From JAPOXR01 sp963664715 (GTDB lineage: Bacteria > Pseudomonadota > Alphaproteobacteria > Rhodobacterales > Rhodobacteraceae), in the NCBI GenBank assembly GCA_963664715.2, contig CAXXUY010000002.1:310001-374000 (forward strand): DNA of 64,000 bases, read 5' to 3'. The notes under the pieces are model-generated. The model did no database searches and was not told where the DNA came from. It saw nothing but the letters and a program-made list of their open reading frames with translations. This document shows positions 55,053 to 63,580 of this stretch, piece by piece. The translations under genes and the position numbers were made by a program. Each line of letters opens with the position of its first letter. The first letter of the stretch is position 1.

Positions 55053-55679
55053 TCAATCGGCGGCGAGTTTTGCCTTGGAGCGGCTTTGAAGGTACGTTTC
55101 GCTGAACTGGTTCGTCCCCCGCTCATGAAACACCGACGGTATCAACCAGCTTGGCTCGACGCCGGCGAAATGATCGAAGAAACCAATGGCCAGATTGATG
55201 TCCTCGCTTACGTTTTCCTTGAACGACCACCAGCTATGAAGATCGTCCATGCTGGGTAGCATATCGTTTTCGAAATCGAAGTCCTGCTCCAGAACCGCCG
55301 CCCTGATGTTGAGGCACAGGGCGACGTAAAGGTATCCCTCAGGCCAGAAGTGCGCCGGGTTTGATTCATCAACATCTGGCGGCATGTTCGTGGCTTTGGC
55401 CGGCTCTGCCTTGATCAATTCCCGCAACATCAAACCGGCGGCGAAATTCACATAGTCGGGTTTTTCCTGTTCCTGGGTCGGCAGTTGCGCCTCAAACGCG
55501 GTCAGCCAGCTCAAGAACGCTCTCCTTAGAACCTTGTCATCTACCTCGAATGTTACGCCGGTCTGCTCAGAAAGCAGTGCGGTCTGACGGCTGAAGGTCT
55601 CCTTGAACCACCTCAAGCGACGAGTTGACCTGCGAAGTGGCAGAGTGCCCGGGCCCTTTGGTATGACGCTTGGGATCAT
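55053..55679 (-). CDS. hypothetical protein (unknown B)
   Basis: 208 residues, no family recognised. Largely helical and soluble, with no membrane segment or signal peptide. Notable: arginine-rich N-terminus (LRRSTRRLRWFKETF), aromatic-rich centre (FWPEGYLYVALCLNIRAAVLEQDFDF, DDLHSWWSFKENVSEDINLAIGFFDH). It is 14 nt downstream of unknown A on the same strand and probably co-transcribed. Convergent with the CoA-binding gene. 54922-55052 between them shows nothing. Confidence 0.7.
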   Translation of the reverse strand: MIPSVIPKGPGTLPLRRSTRRLRWFKETFSRQTALLSEQTGVTFEVDDKVLRRAFLSWLTAFEAQLPTQEQEKPDYVNFAAGLMLRELIKAEPAKATNMPPDVDESNPAHFWPEGYLYVALCLNIRAAVLEQDFDFENDMLPSMDDLHSWWSFKENVSEDINLAIGFFDHFAGVEPSWLIPSVFHERGTNQFSETYLQSRSKAKLAAD

Positions 55680-55693
55680 TGCTTCGGTTCGAC

Positions 55694-56401
55694 CTACACG
55701 ATTTTCAATGCCGATTTGAAAGCATCGGTGAGTTCATTTTCGTCATCAAGTTTCAATTCGATCCCCGGTGCCCTGAATGTCGCGACATCGCAACAGATTT
55801 CCAAGAGTTCGAGTTCGGGCTCGTTGAAGGCGTCTCGATCCACGAACGCCCAGAGACTGACAGCGAACGCCACTTTCGCGATCTGTCTCCTTTCGTCCGA
55901 AGTATGATGTTGGACCAGGACCAGCGGATTGCCAATGGCATTTCCTTCCGTGAGTTGACGAAACAACCAGACGCAGGCGCTTTCCGGTGATTGTTCATCC
56001 GGTCGAGCAGTCGAAGCGATTTGAGCGCAAACTGTTTCACTGACGAACAACTGGTCCAGGCCAAAAAACCGCAAGGACAGTGAAAGTGCGAAGTAGAGAT
56101 TTGAAGCATCGCGCTTCCGTTCAGAATGCGTGGCATCATGCAGTGACCGGTGAAGCGTGTCTGGTACAGCAAATCGATCTTCATGAAAATCAAGACCAAG
56201 CATTTGTTGAACCAGGCTATCTGCCGCGTGGGTCACCTTGGTCGCTTGCGCGAAAAACTCCTCGGAAACGCCTTCAAACGGCTCCGGCACAGCGACCCGT
56301 GCCTTCTCAATGGACAGCTTTGCTCCGCGCTTGAGAACAAGACGAAGGCCTCGAAGGGCGTCTCTAGCTATGCTCGGATCCGGCGTGCTTGGCAGGGACA
56401 T
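55694..56401 (-). CDS. hypothetical protein (unknown A)
   Basis: 235 residues, no family recognised. Predicted helical; SLVQQMLGLDFHEDRFAVPDTLHRSLHD, LYFALSLSLRFFGLDQLFVSETV and AKVAFAVSLWAFVDRDAFNEPELELLEICCDV are its most distinctive parts. ATG 56401 has GGAG eight bases upstream. It follows the PfkB kinase by 30 nt and precedes unknown B, so the three look like one operon. Both unknown proteins share a similar style (helical, aromatic, about 210-235 residues) but I could not align them. Confidence 0.72.
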   Translation of the reverse strand: MSLPSTPDPSIARDALRGLRLVLKRGAKLSIEKARVAVPEPFEGVSEEFFAQATKVTHAADSLVQQMLGLDFHEDRFAVPDTLHRSLHDATHSERKRDASNLYFALSLSLRFFGLDQLFVSETVCAQIASTARPDEQSPESACVWLFRQLTEGNAIGNPLVLVQHHTSDERRQIAKVAFAVSLWAFVDRDAFNEPELELLEICCDVATFRAPGIELKLDDENELTDAFKSALKIV

Positions 56402-56431
56402 CAAATCCTCACTCCAATACGACTAGGCTTA

Positions 56432-57373
56432 TCACTTCAGCGGCCTGGAATCCATGAATTTCCGTGTCGTCTCAAGATCCCGCACGACAGCTTGCGAGCC
56501 GAGCCCCATTGCATTCTGGGCTGACGAAGCCTGGGCCATTTGCACGCATTCTTGAGCAGTTAAACCCAGGTGCAATCCGGTAGCGAACCCCGCGTTGAAG
56601 CAGTCGCCGCATCCGCAGGTGCAGACCACATCAATTTCGAAGGCGGGCGTGTCGAACGACAAACCTTCCTGATCGCGATACATGGCGCCGTCTGCGCCAA
56701 GAGTCAGTACGACTGCCTTGGCCCCCTTGTTCAAGAACAGGTCACAAACACATTCAAAGTCGGTCAGACCAGACAGGGCCATTGCTTCTTCTCCGGAAGG
56801 CAGGAAATAGTCCGTGTAGGGCAACAGCGGCTCTACCAGTCTGAAGTCCTCTTGTGTCGCTGCAAAGACATCGAGCGTGGTAGTGCACCCGCGAGACTTT
56901 CCTTCCTTCATGAGTTCCAGATTGCGGCCATTGTCCATCGTGTCCATTAGTCCGACGCCGCCAATATGCAGGATTTTGGTGTTCAAAACGGAATCGAGTT
57001 GCGCGTCTGCTACGAAGAATCCGCCGGTCGCACCCTTTCGATGCAGGGCAGGGCGCTCGCCGTTCGGACGAGTGGTCACGATCGAAGACGAGGTCGGCAT
57101 GTCGCTGACCAGTTCCATGTTGCGTGTATCTACCCCGAATTGGTTGAGCCTTTGAATCACCCACTCGCCCATCATGTCGTTTCCGACGCCACCGACGGCT
57201 TGCACTGTAAGGCCGTGTTTGGCAGCCAGTATGGCCGCGCTACCTGCCGCACCCGAGACGGCAAGCGTCATCTCGTCAATGAATTCGGTGTTGCCACCCG
57301 GCGGAATGCCACTCACCGGACGTCCCAAACAGTCGAATGTAAAGAACCCGACGGAAGTGTAGTCAAAGGTCAT
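56432..57373 (-). CDS. PfkB-family carbohydrate kinase
   Basis: Ribokinase-fold sugar or nucleoside kinase, 313 residues. Substrate motif GGNTEFIDEMTLAVSGAAGSAAILAAKHGL, glycine-rich GGVGNDMMGEWV, TLGADGAMYR, and the C-terminal signature VCTCGCGDCFNAGFATGL: the catalytic Asp is kept but the usual GAGD is GCGD. Substrate unknown; the neighbouring sugar-acid module suggests a C4-C6 polyol or aldose derivative. ATG 57373 follows AGGTGAGA. Divergent from the SAF oxidoreductase over 319 bp without a gene. Confidence 0.9.
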   Translation of the reverse strand: MTFDYTSVGFFTFDCLGRPVSGIPPGGNTEFIDEMTLAVSGAAGSAAILAAKHGLTVQAVGGVGNDMMGEWVIQRLNQFGVDTRNMELVSDMPTSSSIVTTRPNGERPALHRKGATGGFFVADAQLDSVLNTKILHIGGVGLMDTMDNGRNLELMKEGKSRGCTTTLDVFAATQEDFRLVEPLLPYTDYFLPSGEEAMALSGLTDFECVCDLFLNKGAKAVVLTLGADGAMYRDQEGLSFDTPAFEIDVVCTCGCGDCFNAGFATGLHLGLTAQECVQMAQASSAQNAMGLGSQAVVRDLETTRKFMDSRPLK

Positions 57374-57692
57374 TGCTGTCTCACCTGATTTTCTGTGTCG
57401 GGCCTCCAGAAGCGCCCCAGAGAAGTGACTGACAAGACAATGTCAGATTATCCATGATTCGAGGGAAAAACACGATCGGTCTCGAGGCGGGTGGCATCGG
57501 CGTTGCTGTCAGCGTTCATCGCTCCTCCCGGATACATTCGTAGCCGGAACAAATGTAACAATTGGACCATTGAAGTACACAAATTTGAGCCGGTTGCGCC
57601 AGGTAAGCAAGTGATTCTGCAAATTGGAGAACAACTGTATTGACTTCATTACGGATGTTCTGTCATTGGATCTGCAACCAGCGGGGAGCGCC

Positions 57693-59012
57693 ATGGTTTC
57701 AAATGTTGCGTTGACAGGGCTGGCGGCAGATCTGGCGGCGCGTGCGGAAAGCGGTCGGCCCATCCGAATCGGGTTGATCGGTTCGGGCGAGATGGGCACG
57801 GATATCGTGTCGCGCGCATCCATGATGGACGGAGTTGACGTTGCGGCAGTAGCCGACATTCGCGTGGAATGCGCCTCCAGAGCAGTGGAGATCGCGTGCC
57901 GCGAACCGGGGCATTCGCAGATTGTAGCTACGACGGACGCACTCAACTCGGCCATCGAAGACGGTAAGGTGGGGATCGTGGACGATGCCCACAAGCTCAT
58001 GGAAAGTGGCCTTGTTGACGTGGTTGTCGAGGCGACCGGCTTGCCTGGTCTCGGCGCGGAATTCGGCCTGAAAGCCATGAGCCAAGGCAAGCATCTGGTG
58101 ATGATGAATGTTGAAGCGGACATCACCGTGGGCGCATACCTGAAAACTCAGGCCGAAAGACTCGGTGTGGTTTATTCATTGGGCGCAGGTGACGAGCCTT
58201 CATCCTGCAAGGAACTGATCGAGTTCGTCGCAGCCATGGGGCACAAGGTGGTCTCGGCGGGGAAAGGCAAGAACAACCCCCTCAATTTCAACGCAGTTCC
58301 AAGGGAGTATGAAGAAGAAGCACAGCTGCGGAACATGAACCCGCGGATGCTCGCGGAATTCGTCGACGGCTCAAAAACGATGGTGGAAATGGCCGCCATT
58401 GCAAATGCGACAGGGCTCATTCCGGATGTTCCCGGAATGCATGGTCCGGCTGCAGGACCCCGGGAACTGGCGAAGAAACTCATTCCTGAGAAGGATGGTG
58501 GAGTACTCTCTGACATAGGCCGCGTCGATTATTCCGTGGGCGAAGGCGTTGCACCTGGCGTGTTCGTCGTGATTGAAGCCGAGCACCCCCGGATCTGGGA
58601 GCGTATGAAGGACCTCAGAATGGGCGATGGTCCCTATTTCAGCTTCATTCGCCCCTATCATTTGACGTCGCTGGAAGTGCCGTTGACATGCGCCAAGGCT
58701 GTGCTCCACGGCAAGGCCGATTTGCTCCCGCTGGACAAGCCGGTCGCCGAGGTTTGCGCAGTCGCGAAGAAAGGTCTCGCGGTCGGGGAGAAGTTGGACG
58801 AAATCGGCGAGTATTGTTACCGGGCCTGGATCATGGAGGCGGGAGAAGCTCGCACGGCAGCCGCAATCCCAGCCGGTCTGTTATCAAGTTCAACCGTCAC
58901 CCAACCCATCCAAAAGGGCGAACTCATTACCTACGGGAACGTCGAACCGGTCTCGGACTCCAAGATCGTTCAACTCAGGGAACTTCAAGACCAGATGGTC
59001 TTTGGAGGTTGA
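57693..59012 (+). CDS. NAD(P)-dependent oxidoreductase with SAF domain
   Basis: About 439 residues. N-terminal dinucleotide fold IRIGLIGSGEMGTDIVSRA (about 27-45) with homoserine-dehydrogenase-like middle (VVVEATGLPGLGAEFGLKAM) and a C-terminal SAF domain (about 365-430, KADLLPLDKPVAEVCAVAKKGLAVGEKL). Members occur in catabolic gene sets for short sugar acids and polyols; the substrate is not deducible. ATG 57693 is preferred for GGGGAG ahead. 18 nt before the E1 alpha gene, so it belongs to that operon. Confidence 0.87.
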   Translation: MVSNVALTGLAADLAARAESGRPIRIGLIGSGEMGTDIVSRASMMDGVDVAAVADIRVECASRAVEIACREPGHSQIVATTDALNSAIEDGKVGIVDDAHKLMESGLVDVVVEATGLPGLGAEFGLKAMSQGKHLVMMNVEADITVGAYLKTQAERLGVVYSLGAGDEPSSCKELIEFVAAMGHKVVSAGKGKNNPLNFNAVPREYEEEAQLRNMNPRMLAEFVDGSKTMVEMAAIANATGLIPDVPGMHGPAAGPRELAKKLIPEKDGGVLSDIGRVDYSVGEGVAPGVFVVIEAEHPRIWERMKDLRMGDGPYFSFIRPYHLTSLEVPLTCAKAVLHGKADLLPLDKPVAEVCAVAKKGLAVGEKLDEIGEYCYRAWIMEAGEARTAAAIPAGLLSSSTVTQPIQKGELITYGNVEPVSDSKIVQLRELQDQMVFGG

Positions 59013-59030
59013 AATCACGGGCACTGGAAC

Positions 59031-60041
59031 ATGGCTAAATCACTGAAAAAGAATGAACCCTTCTCTCTCACTCGCTATTCGCATGAAGAACTGAAGGAAG
59101 CGCTGCGAAAAATGTACCTCATTCGCAGGTTTGAAGAGGGTGCTGAAGACAGCTACGCGCGCGGACTTGTCCACGGAACAATGCACCTCTCGATCGGGCA
59201 AGAGGCCAGCGCGGTCGCGTCGTGCATGTCGCTGACAGAGGACGACCAGATCACATCCACGCACCGCGGCCACGGGCATTGTGTGGCCAAGGGGGCGGAT
59301 GTTTCGAAGATGTTTGCCGAATTTTTCGGCAAGGAAACCGGCTATTGCAAGGGCCGGGGCGGGTCGATGCACATTGCTGATGTCGAGAAGGGCAATCTTG
59401 GCGCGAACGGAATCGTCGCCGGCGGAATCCCGATCGCCGTTGGCGCTGCACTGACCTCGAAGCGGCTGAAAACCGGCAAGGTCGTCCTCTGCTTTTTTGG
59501 AGACGGCGCCAACAACGAGGGGGCGTTTCACGAGTCGCTCAACATGGCGTCGGTCTGGAAACTGCCCGTGATCTTCGTCTGCGAGAACAACAAATACGGC
59601 ATGTCGACCTCGATCGAACGGTCGACGTCAGTGGCAAACATCGCCGACCGAGCGGTCGCTTATTCGATGCCGGGCGTGACAGTTGACGGCAACGATTTCG
59701 ACGCGGTCGCCGAGGTCGTGGACGCGGCCATTGAACGTGCCCGCGCCGGTGAGGGCCCGAGCCTTGTTGAGAACATTACGTATCGTTGGCGCGGTCATTC
59801 CAAGTCGGACCGAAACCGTTACCGCACAAAGGATGAGATCTCGGAGTGGATCGACAGAGATCCAATTTCACGTTTTGCACACTTTCTGGTCGAGCACGGC
59901 GTTCTCGACGTCCCGGCGGTCGATGCGATCGAGCGCGACGTCGAGAAGGAAATCAGCCTGGGGATCGAGTTTGCGAGATCCAGCCCTGATCCAATGATCG
60001 GCGACGTCTCGCGCGACGTCTATACCGAGGTTCTCCAATGA
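59031..60041 (+). CDS. 2-oxoacid (acetoin/pyruvate-type) dehydrogenase E1 alpha
   Basis: 336 residues. ThDP-dependent dehydrogenase alpha chain: RRFEEGAEDSYARGLVHGTMHLSIGQEA, GHGHCVAKGAD, KGRGGSMHI, ThDP motif GDGANNEGAFHESLNMAS, and RYRTKDEI with a preceding phosphorylation-loop-like RGHSKSD. Closest by eye to acetoin dehydrogenase AcoA or PDH alpha. Overlaps E1 beta by 4 nt. Confidence 0.92.
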   Translation: MAKSLKKNEPFSLTRYSHEELKEALRKMYLIRRFEEGAEDSYARGLVHGTMHLSIGQEASAVASCMSLTEDDQITSTHRGHGHCVAKGADVSKMFAEFFGKETGYCKGRGGSMHIADVEKGNLGANGIVAGGIPIAVGAALTSKRLKTGKVVLCFFGDGANNEGAFHESLNMASVWKLPVIFVCENNKYGMSTSIERSTSVANIADRAVAYSMPGVTVDGNDFDAVAEVVDAAIERARAGEGPSLVENITYRWRGHSKSDRNRYRTKDEISEWIDRDPISRFAHFLVEHGVLDVPAVDAIERDVEKEISLGIEFARSSPDPMIGDVSRDVYTEVLQ

Positions 60042-61057
60042 ACGTTCCAGTAAATCCAGTTGATCCTGAAATTGTGGAAATGTCCTATTCCGAGGCAATC
60101 AGGGACGCGATGGATATCGCGCTTGGATCGGACGAACGGGTTGTACTTATGGGCGAGGACATCGGTGTCTATGGCGGAGCCTTCCAGGTCACCGGTGACC
60201 TTGTGCACAAATACGGCGAAGAACGTGTAATGGACACGCCCATTTCGGAGCTTGGCGGGGCAGGCGTCGCGGTTGGCGCAGCCCTCACCGGTTTGCGCCC
60301 TATCTATGAGTTCCAGTTCTCCGATTTCGCTGCCCTCGCAATGGAACAGATCGCGAACCAGGCTGCGAAATTGCGATACATGCTTGGCGGCGCAGTTTCG
60401 GTTCCCATCGTCATGCGCTTCCCCGCAGGTTCGGGCACTGGCGCTGCCGCGCAGCACTCCCAGTCTCTGGAAGCCTGGCTCGCCCACGTGCCCGGCCTGA
60501 AGGTTGTGCAGCCGGCAACGCCGTTCGACGTCAAAGGCATGCTTCTGGCGGCATTGGAAGATCCCGACCCTGTGATGGTTTTTGAGCACAAGATCCTCTA
60601 CAAGATGAAAGGCGAGGTTCCGAAAGGACATTACACGGTGCCACTCGGCAAAGCCGAAGTCCGACGCGATGGCACCGACGTGACCGTCGTCGCAACTTCG
60701 GTCATGTTGCACAAGGCGCTGACGGCCGCGGAAGATCTGGCGACCAACGGAATCTCTGCCGAGATCATTGATCTGCGCAGCGTACGGCCAATCGACCGCG
60801 AAACGGTCCTGGCCAGCGTTCGCAAGACGGGCCGCCTCGTCTGCGTGTACGAAGCAGTGAAAACACTTGGAATCGGTGCCGAGATCAGCGCGATGGTCGC
60901 AGAAAGTGACGCGTTCGACTTTCTCGATGCACCCATCTTGCGACTGGGCGGAACTGAGAATCCAATCCCCTACAACCCGGAACTCGAAAGAGCCTCTGTC
61001 CCGCAGGTCGAAGGGATAGTCGCAGGTGTGCGGGACCTGGTCGGCGGCACGATCTGA
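60038..61057 (+). CDS. 2-oxoacid dehydrogenase E1 beta
   Basis: 339 residues, partner of E1 alpha. MSYSEAIRDAMDIALGSDERVVLMGEDIGVYGGAFQVT, TPISELGGAGVAVGAALTGLRPIYEFQFSDFA, HSQSLEAWLAHVPGLKVVQPATP, and VYEAVKTLGIGAEISAMVAE are standard for the family. One base separates its stop from E2. Confidence 0.93.
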   Translation: MNVPVNPVDPEIVEMSYSEAIRDAMDIALGSDERVVLMGEDIGVYGGAFQVTGDLVHKYGEERVMDTPISELGGAGVAVGAALTGLRPIYEFQFSDFAALAMEQIANQAAKLRYMLGGAVSVPIVMRFPAGSGTGAAAQHSQSLEAWLAHVPGLKVVQPATPFDVKGMLLAALEDPDPVMVFEHKILYKMKGEVPKGHYTVPLGKAEVRRDGTDVTVVATSVMLHKALTAAEDLATNGISAEIIDLRSVRPIDRETVLASVRKTGRLVCVYEAVKTLGIGAEISAMVAESDAFDFLDAPILRLGGTENPIPYNPELERASVPQVEGIVAGVRDLVGGTI

Positions 61058-61058
61058 C

Positions 61059-62327
61059 ATGCCAATCGAGGTGATCTTTCCCAAGGTCGACATGGACATG
61101 GCATCCGGAACAATCGCCGACTGGCACAAGGCTGAAGGCGACCTCGTGGACAAAGGCGAAGCGCTCTTTGACATCGAAACCGACAAGGCCACGATGGAAG
61201 TCGAGAGCCCCGGCACCGGAAAGTTGCATTTTGTGTCCGCTCAAAGGGGCGACGAAGTGCCAATTGGCCAAGTGGTTGCGTGGCTCTTTGCCGACGGTGA
61301 AGAGGTGGTTTCGCAAGGCGGAATTCCGGCCCCGGCCGAAAGCCACTTGTCGCAAGAGCCCGCGGCCATCCAAACAGGTGAAGATACGCGTATCGATACG
61401 CCAAAATTCGATGATGGCGTGCGCGCCACGCCAGTTGCTCGGCGAATCGCGAAGGACCGCGGGATCGAGTTGTTGCTGGTGGTCGGAACAGGCCCGCGCG
61501 GGCGCATAACGCGGGCGGATGTCGAGGGATATGTCGATGCAGCAGAGAAGGTCGCAGCGGTCGTTCCGGCATCCATGCCGGCAGCGAGTGCCAAGACTGG
61601 CGCGCAAGAGACCGCTGATGAGCTGGGTCTTTGCTACGATCTGATCCCGGTCAACAAGATGCGCTCGGTGATCGCCGCGCGTCTCACCGAATCCAAATCC
61701 ACCGTTCCGCATTTCTATCTGGACGCCGACATTCAGCTGGATGCGTTGCTGGAACTTCGCGGCAAGGTGAACGCTGCAGGCGCAGAGGCGGGCAAAAGGA
61801 AGATTTCGATCAACGACTTTCTGGTGAAGGCCTGTGCACTCGCGCTCATGAAGGTGCCGGAAGCAAATGCCTCATGGGATGGCGACCAGATCGTCCGGTA
61901 TCAGAATGCGCATATTTCAGTTGCGGTCGCCGTCGACGGTGGGCTCGTCACGCCGGTCGTGCGAGAAGCCGAAACCAAGGATTTGCGGGGTGTCTCGGGC
62001 GAAATTGCCGATCTTGCCGATCGTGCGAGGGCAGGCACAATCAGCTCAGCCGAATTGAAGGGCGGGTCGTTCTCGATCTCGAACCTGGGCATGTTGGGAG
62101 TCAAGTCCTTCAACGCGATCATCAATCCTCCGGAAAGCATGATTCTTGCGGTTGGTCAGGGGGTTGAGCAATTTGTCCCCGATGACAACGGCAACCCGAA
62201 ACTCGCCACTGTCATGAGTGTCACACTCTCCTGCGACCACCGTGTCGTGGACGGCGCTTTGGGCGCGGTTTGGCTGCAAGAGTTCAAGTCGCTTGTCGAG
62301 TTCCCGCTGGGAATCGTCCTGGTGTAG
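61059..62327 (+). CDS. 2-oxoacid dehydrogenase E2 (dihydrolipoyl acyltransferase)
   Basis: 422 residues: one lipoyl domain (1-80, lipoylated Lys43 in ETDKATMEVESP), linker, peripheral subunit-binding domain (about 120-160, RATPVARRIAKDRGIELLLVVGTGPRGRITRADV) and catalytic domain ending SCDHRVVDGALGAVWLQEF with the catalytic His/Asp. No gene for E3 is next to it, so it must use a shared E3. Complete. Confidence 0.93.
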   Translation: MPIEVIFPKVDMDMASGTIADWHKAEGDLVDKGEALFDIETDKATMEVESPGTGKLHFVSAQRGDEVPIGQVVAWLFADGEEVVSQGGIPAPAESHLSQEPAAIQTGEDTRIDTPKFDDGVRATPVARRIAKDRGIELLLVVGTGPRGRITRADVEGYVDAAEKVAAVVPASMPAASAKTGAQETADELGLCYDLIPVNKMRSVIAARLTESKSTVPHFYLDADIQLDALLELRGKVNAAGAEAGKRKISINDFLVKACALALMKVPEANASWDGDQIVRYQNAHISVAVAVDGGLVTPVVREAETKDLRGVSGEIADLADRARAGTISSAELKGGSFSISNLGMLGVKSFNAIINPPESMILAVGQGVEQFVPDDNGNPKLATVMSVTLSCDHRVVDGALGAVWLQEFKSLVEFPLGIVLV

Positions 62328-62541
62328 GGGGCTGATCGGTTCATGGGGCGACACCGGATCCAGAGGGCAAGAGGTAACCCATGTCTGGCAATTCTCCCTG
62401 CTGGAGCGACAGGCGCCTGTGCCAGTATGGGGCGGCCCCGGCGTTGCAGGGGCGTCACATGAAGAGGTCCGGTGCGGCGCTGGACGAAACTCTGCCAAGT
62501 CCGTAGATAGCAAGGTACAAAAGGATAGTAGAGCCTGGTTC

Positions 62542-63555
62542 ATGGCGCAGATCGACGCTGCTTTTTTGGGACATGAAGCTGATCACCCTGTGATCGCGAA
62601 GTCGACAGGTGACCTCGATCCAATGAAGGACACCCGGATTCGGGCGGCCTGGCTCTATTACGTTGAGGGACTTACGCAGCAGGATACGGCGAGGGAGCTT
62701 GGCGTAAATCGTGTACAGGTGACTCGCCTGCTGGCGGACGCCCGCAAAAGGGGCGAAATACATATCAGCCTGAATACGGATATTTCCGCGATCATCGAAG
62801 CCGAAAGAGATCTGCAGCGGAACTTCGGCATCGACAGAGCAATCGTTGCGCCTGTGCCTGCGAATACCGCCGATCCGACAAGGGCAATTGCCGCGCTTGC
62901 CGGCCAGTACTTTACCGACAACGTCCGATCCGGAATGAGGATTGGCGTGGGCTGGGGGCGGACCCTGTATACCGCCTTGCCCCACATTCGAGGTCGCGAC
63001 CTTCAGGACGTGAAGGTGATTTCGCTCCTCGGCGGGATTTCGCAGGCAAAGCGATTCAACCCGGCCGAGTTTGCCTGGCAGTTCGCCGAGCTTTTTCGGG
63101 GCGAAGGCTACCTCGTCCCGGCCCCTGCGCTCGTCGACAGCCCAGAAACCAAGCACGCCCTTTTGGAACGCTGCGGTATCAGCCAGATCTTCGAGCAAGC
63201 GGACAATCTGGACATGGCGTGTCTGAGCGCTGGCGGCATAGAAGGTATCACGACCTCTTACAGACTTGGACACGTTTCGGAGTCCGACAGGCTCAGCCTG
63301 ATCGAGGCAGGAGCTGTAGGTGACATCCTTTACAACTTCATCTCAGAAACAGGCGAAGTTGTCGCACACAGCGTGAATGAACGCTGCATCTCCGTGGGCC
63401 TCGACCGTCTGCAAAACGCAAGAATCAGAGTATTGATTTCCGGTGGTCAAGAAAAAGTCCGTGTCCTGCTGGGCTCCCTGCGCCTCATCCGGCCCAACGT
63501 CTTTATCACGGACGAAGGGACGGCGAAGTCAATGATAGAGCAGGCCGGTTCCTAG
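62542..63555 (+). CDS. SorC family transcriptional regulator
   Basis: About 337 residues. N-terminal helix-turn-helix (LTQQDTARELGVNRVQVTRLLADARKRGEIHI), then the sugar-phosphate-binding domain (MRIGVGWGRTLYTALPHI, ISLLGGISQ, DMACLSAGGIEG, GAVGDILYNFISETGE, SGGQEKVRVLLGSLR). SorC proteins typically control neighbouring sugar or polyol operons in response to a phosphorylated intermediate. ATG 62542 is used; ATG 62623 would cut 27 residues and still keep the HTH. The 214 bp before it hold no gene. Confidence 0.9.
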   Translation: MAQIDAAFLGHEADHPVIAKSTGDLDPMKDTRIRAAWLYYVEGLTQQDTARELGVNRVQVTRLLADARKRGEIHISLNTDISAIIEAERDLQRNFGIDRAIVAPVPANTADPTRAIAALAGQYFTDNVRSGMRIGVGWGRTLYTALPHIRGRDLQDVKVISLLGGISQAKRFNPAEFAWQFAELFRGEGYLVPAPALVDSPETKHALLERCGISQIFEQADNLDMACLSAGGIEGITTSYRLGHVSESDRLSLIEAGAVGDILYNFISETGEVVAHSVNERCISVGLDRLQNARIRVLISGGQEKVRVLLGSLRLIRPNVFITDEGTAKSMIEQAGS

Positions 63556-63580
63556 CTTCCGGTCCCCGGCGAACGGAAGC
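63555..63580 (+). terminator. hairpin after the SorC gene
   Basis: GCTTCCG and CGGAAGC, 7-bp arms with a 12-nt loop, directly at the stop codon. No T-tract, so only a possible terminator. From 63581 to the window end nothing recognisable was found on either strand. Confidence 0.35.

Noticed and set aside
60020..61216. 398-codon minus-strand frame opposite E1 beta
   Set aside because: Shadow of E1 beta/E2, which have unmistakable motifs.
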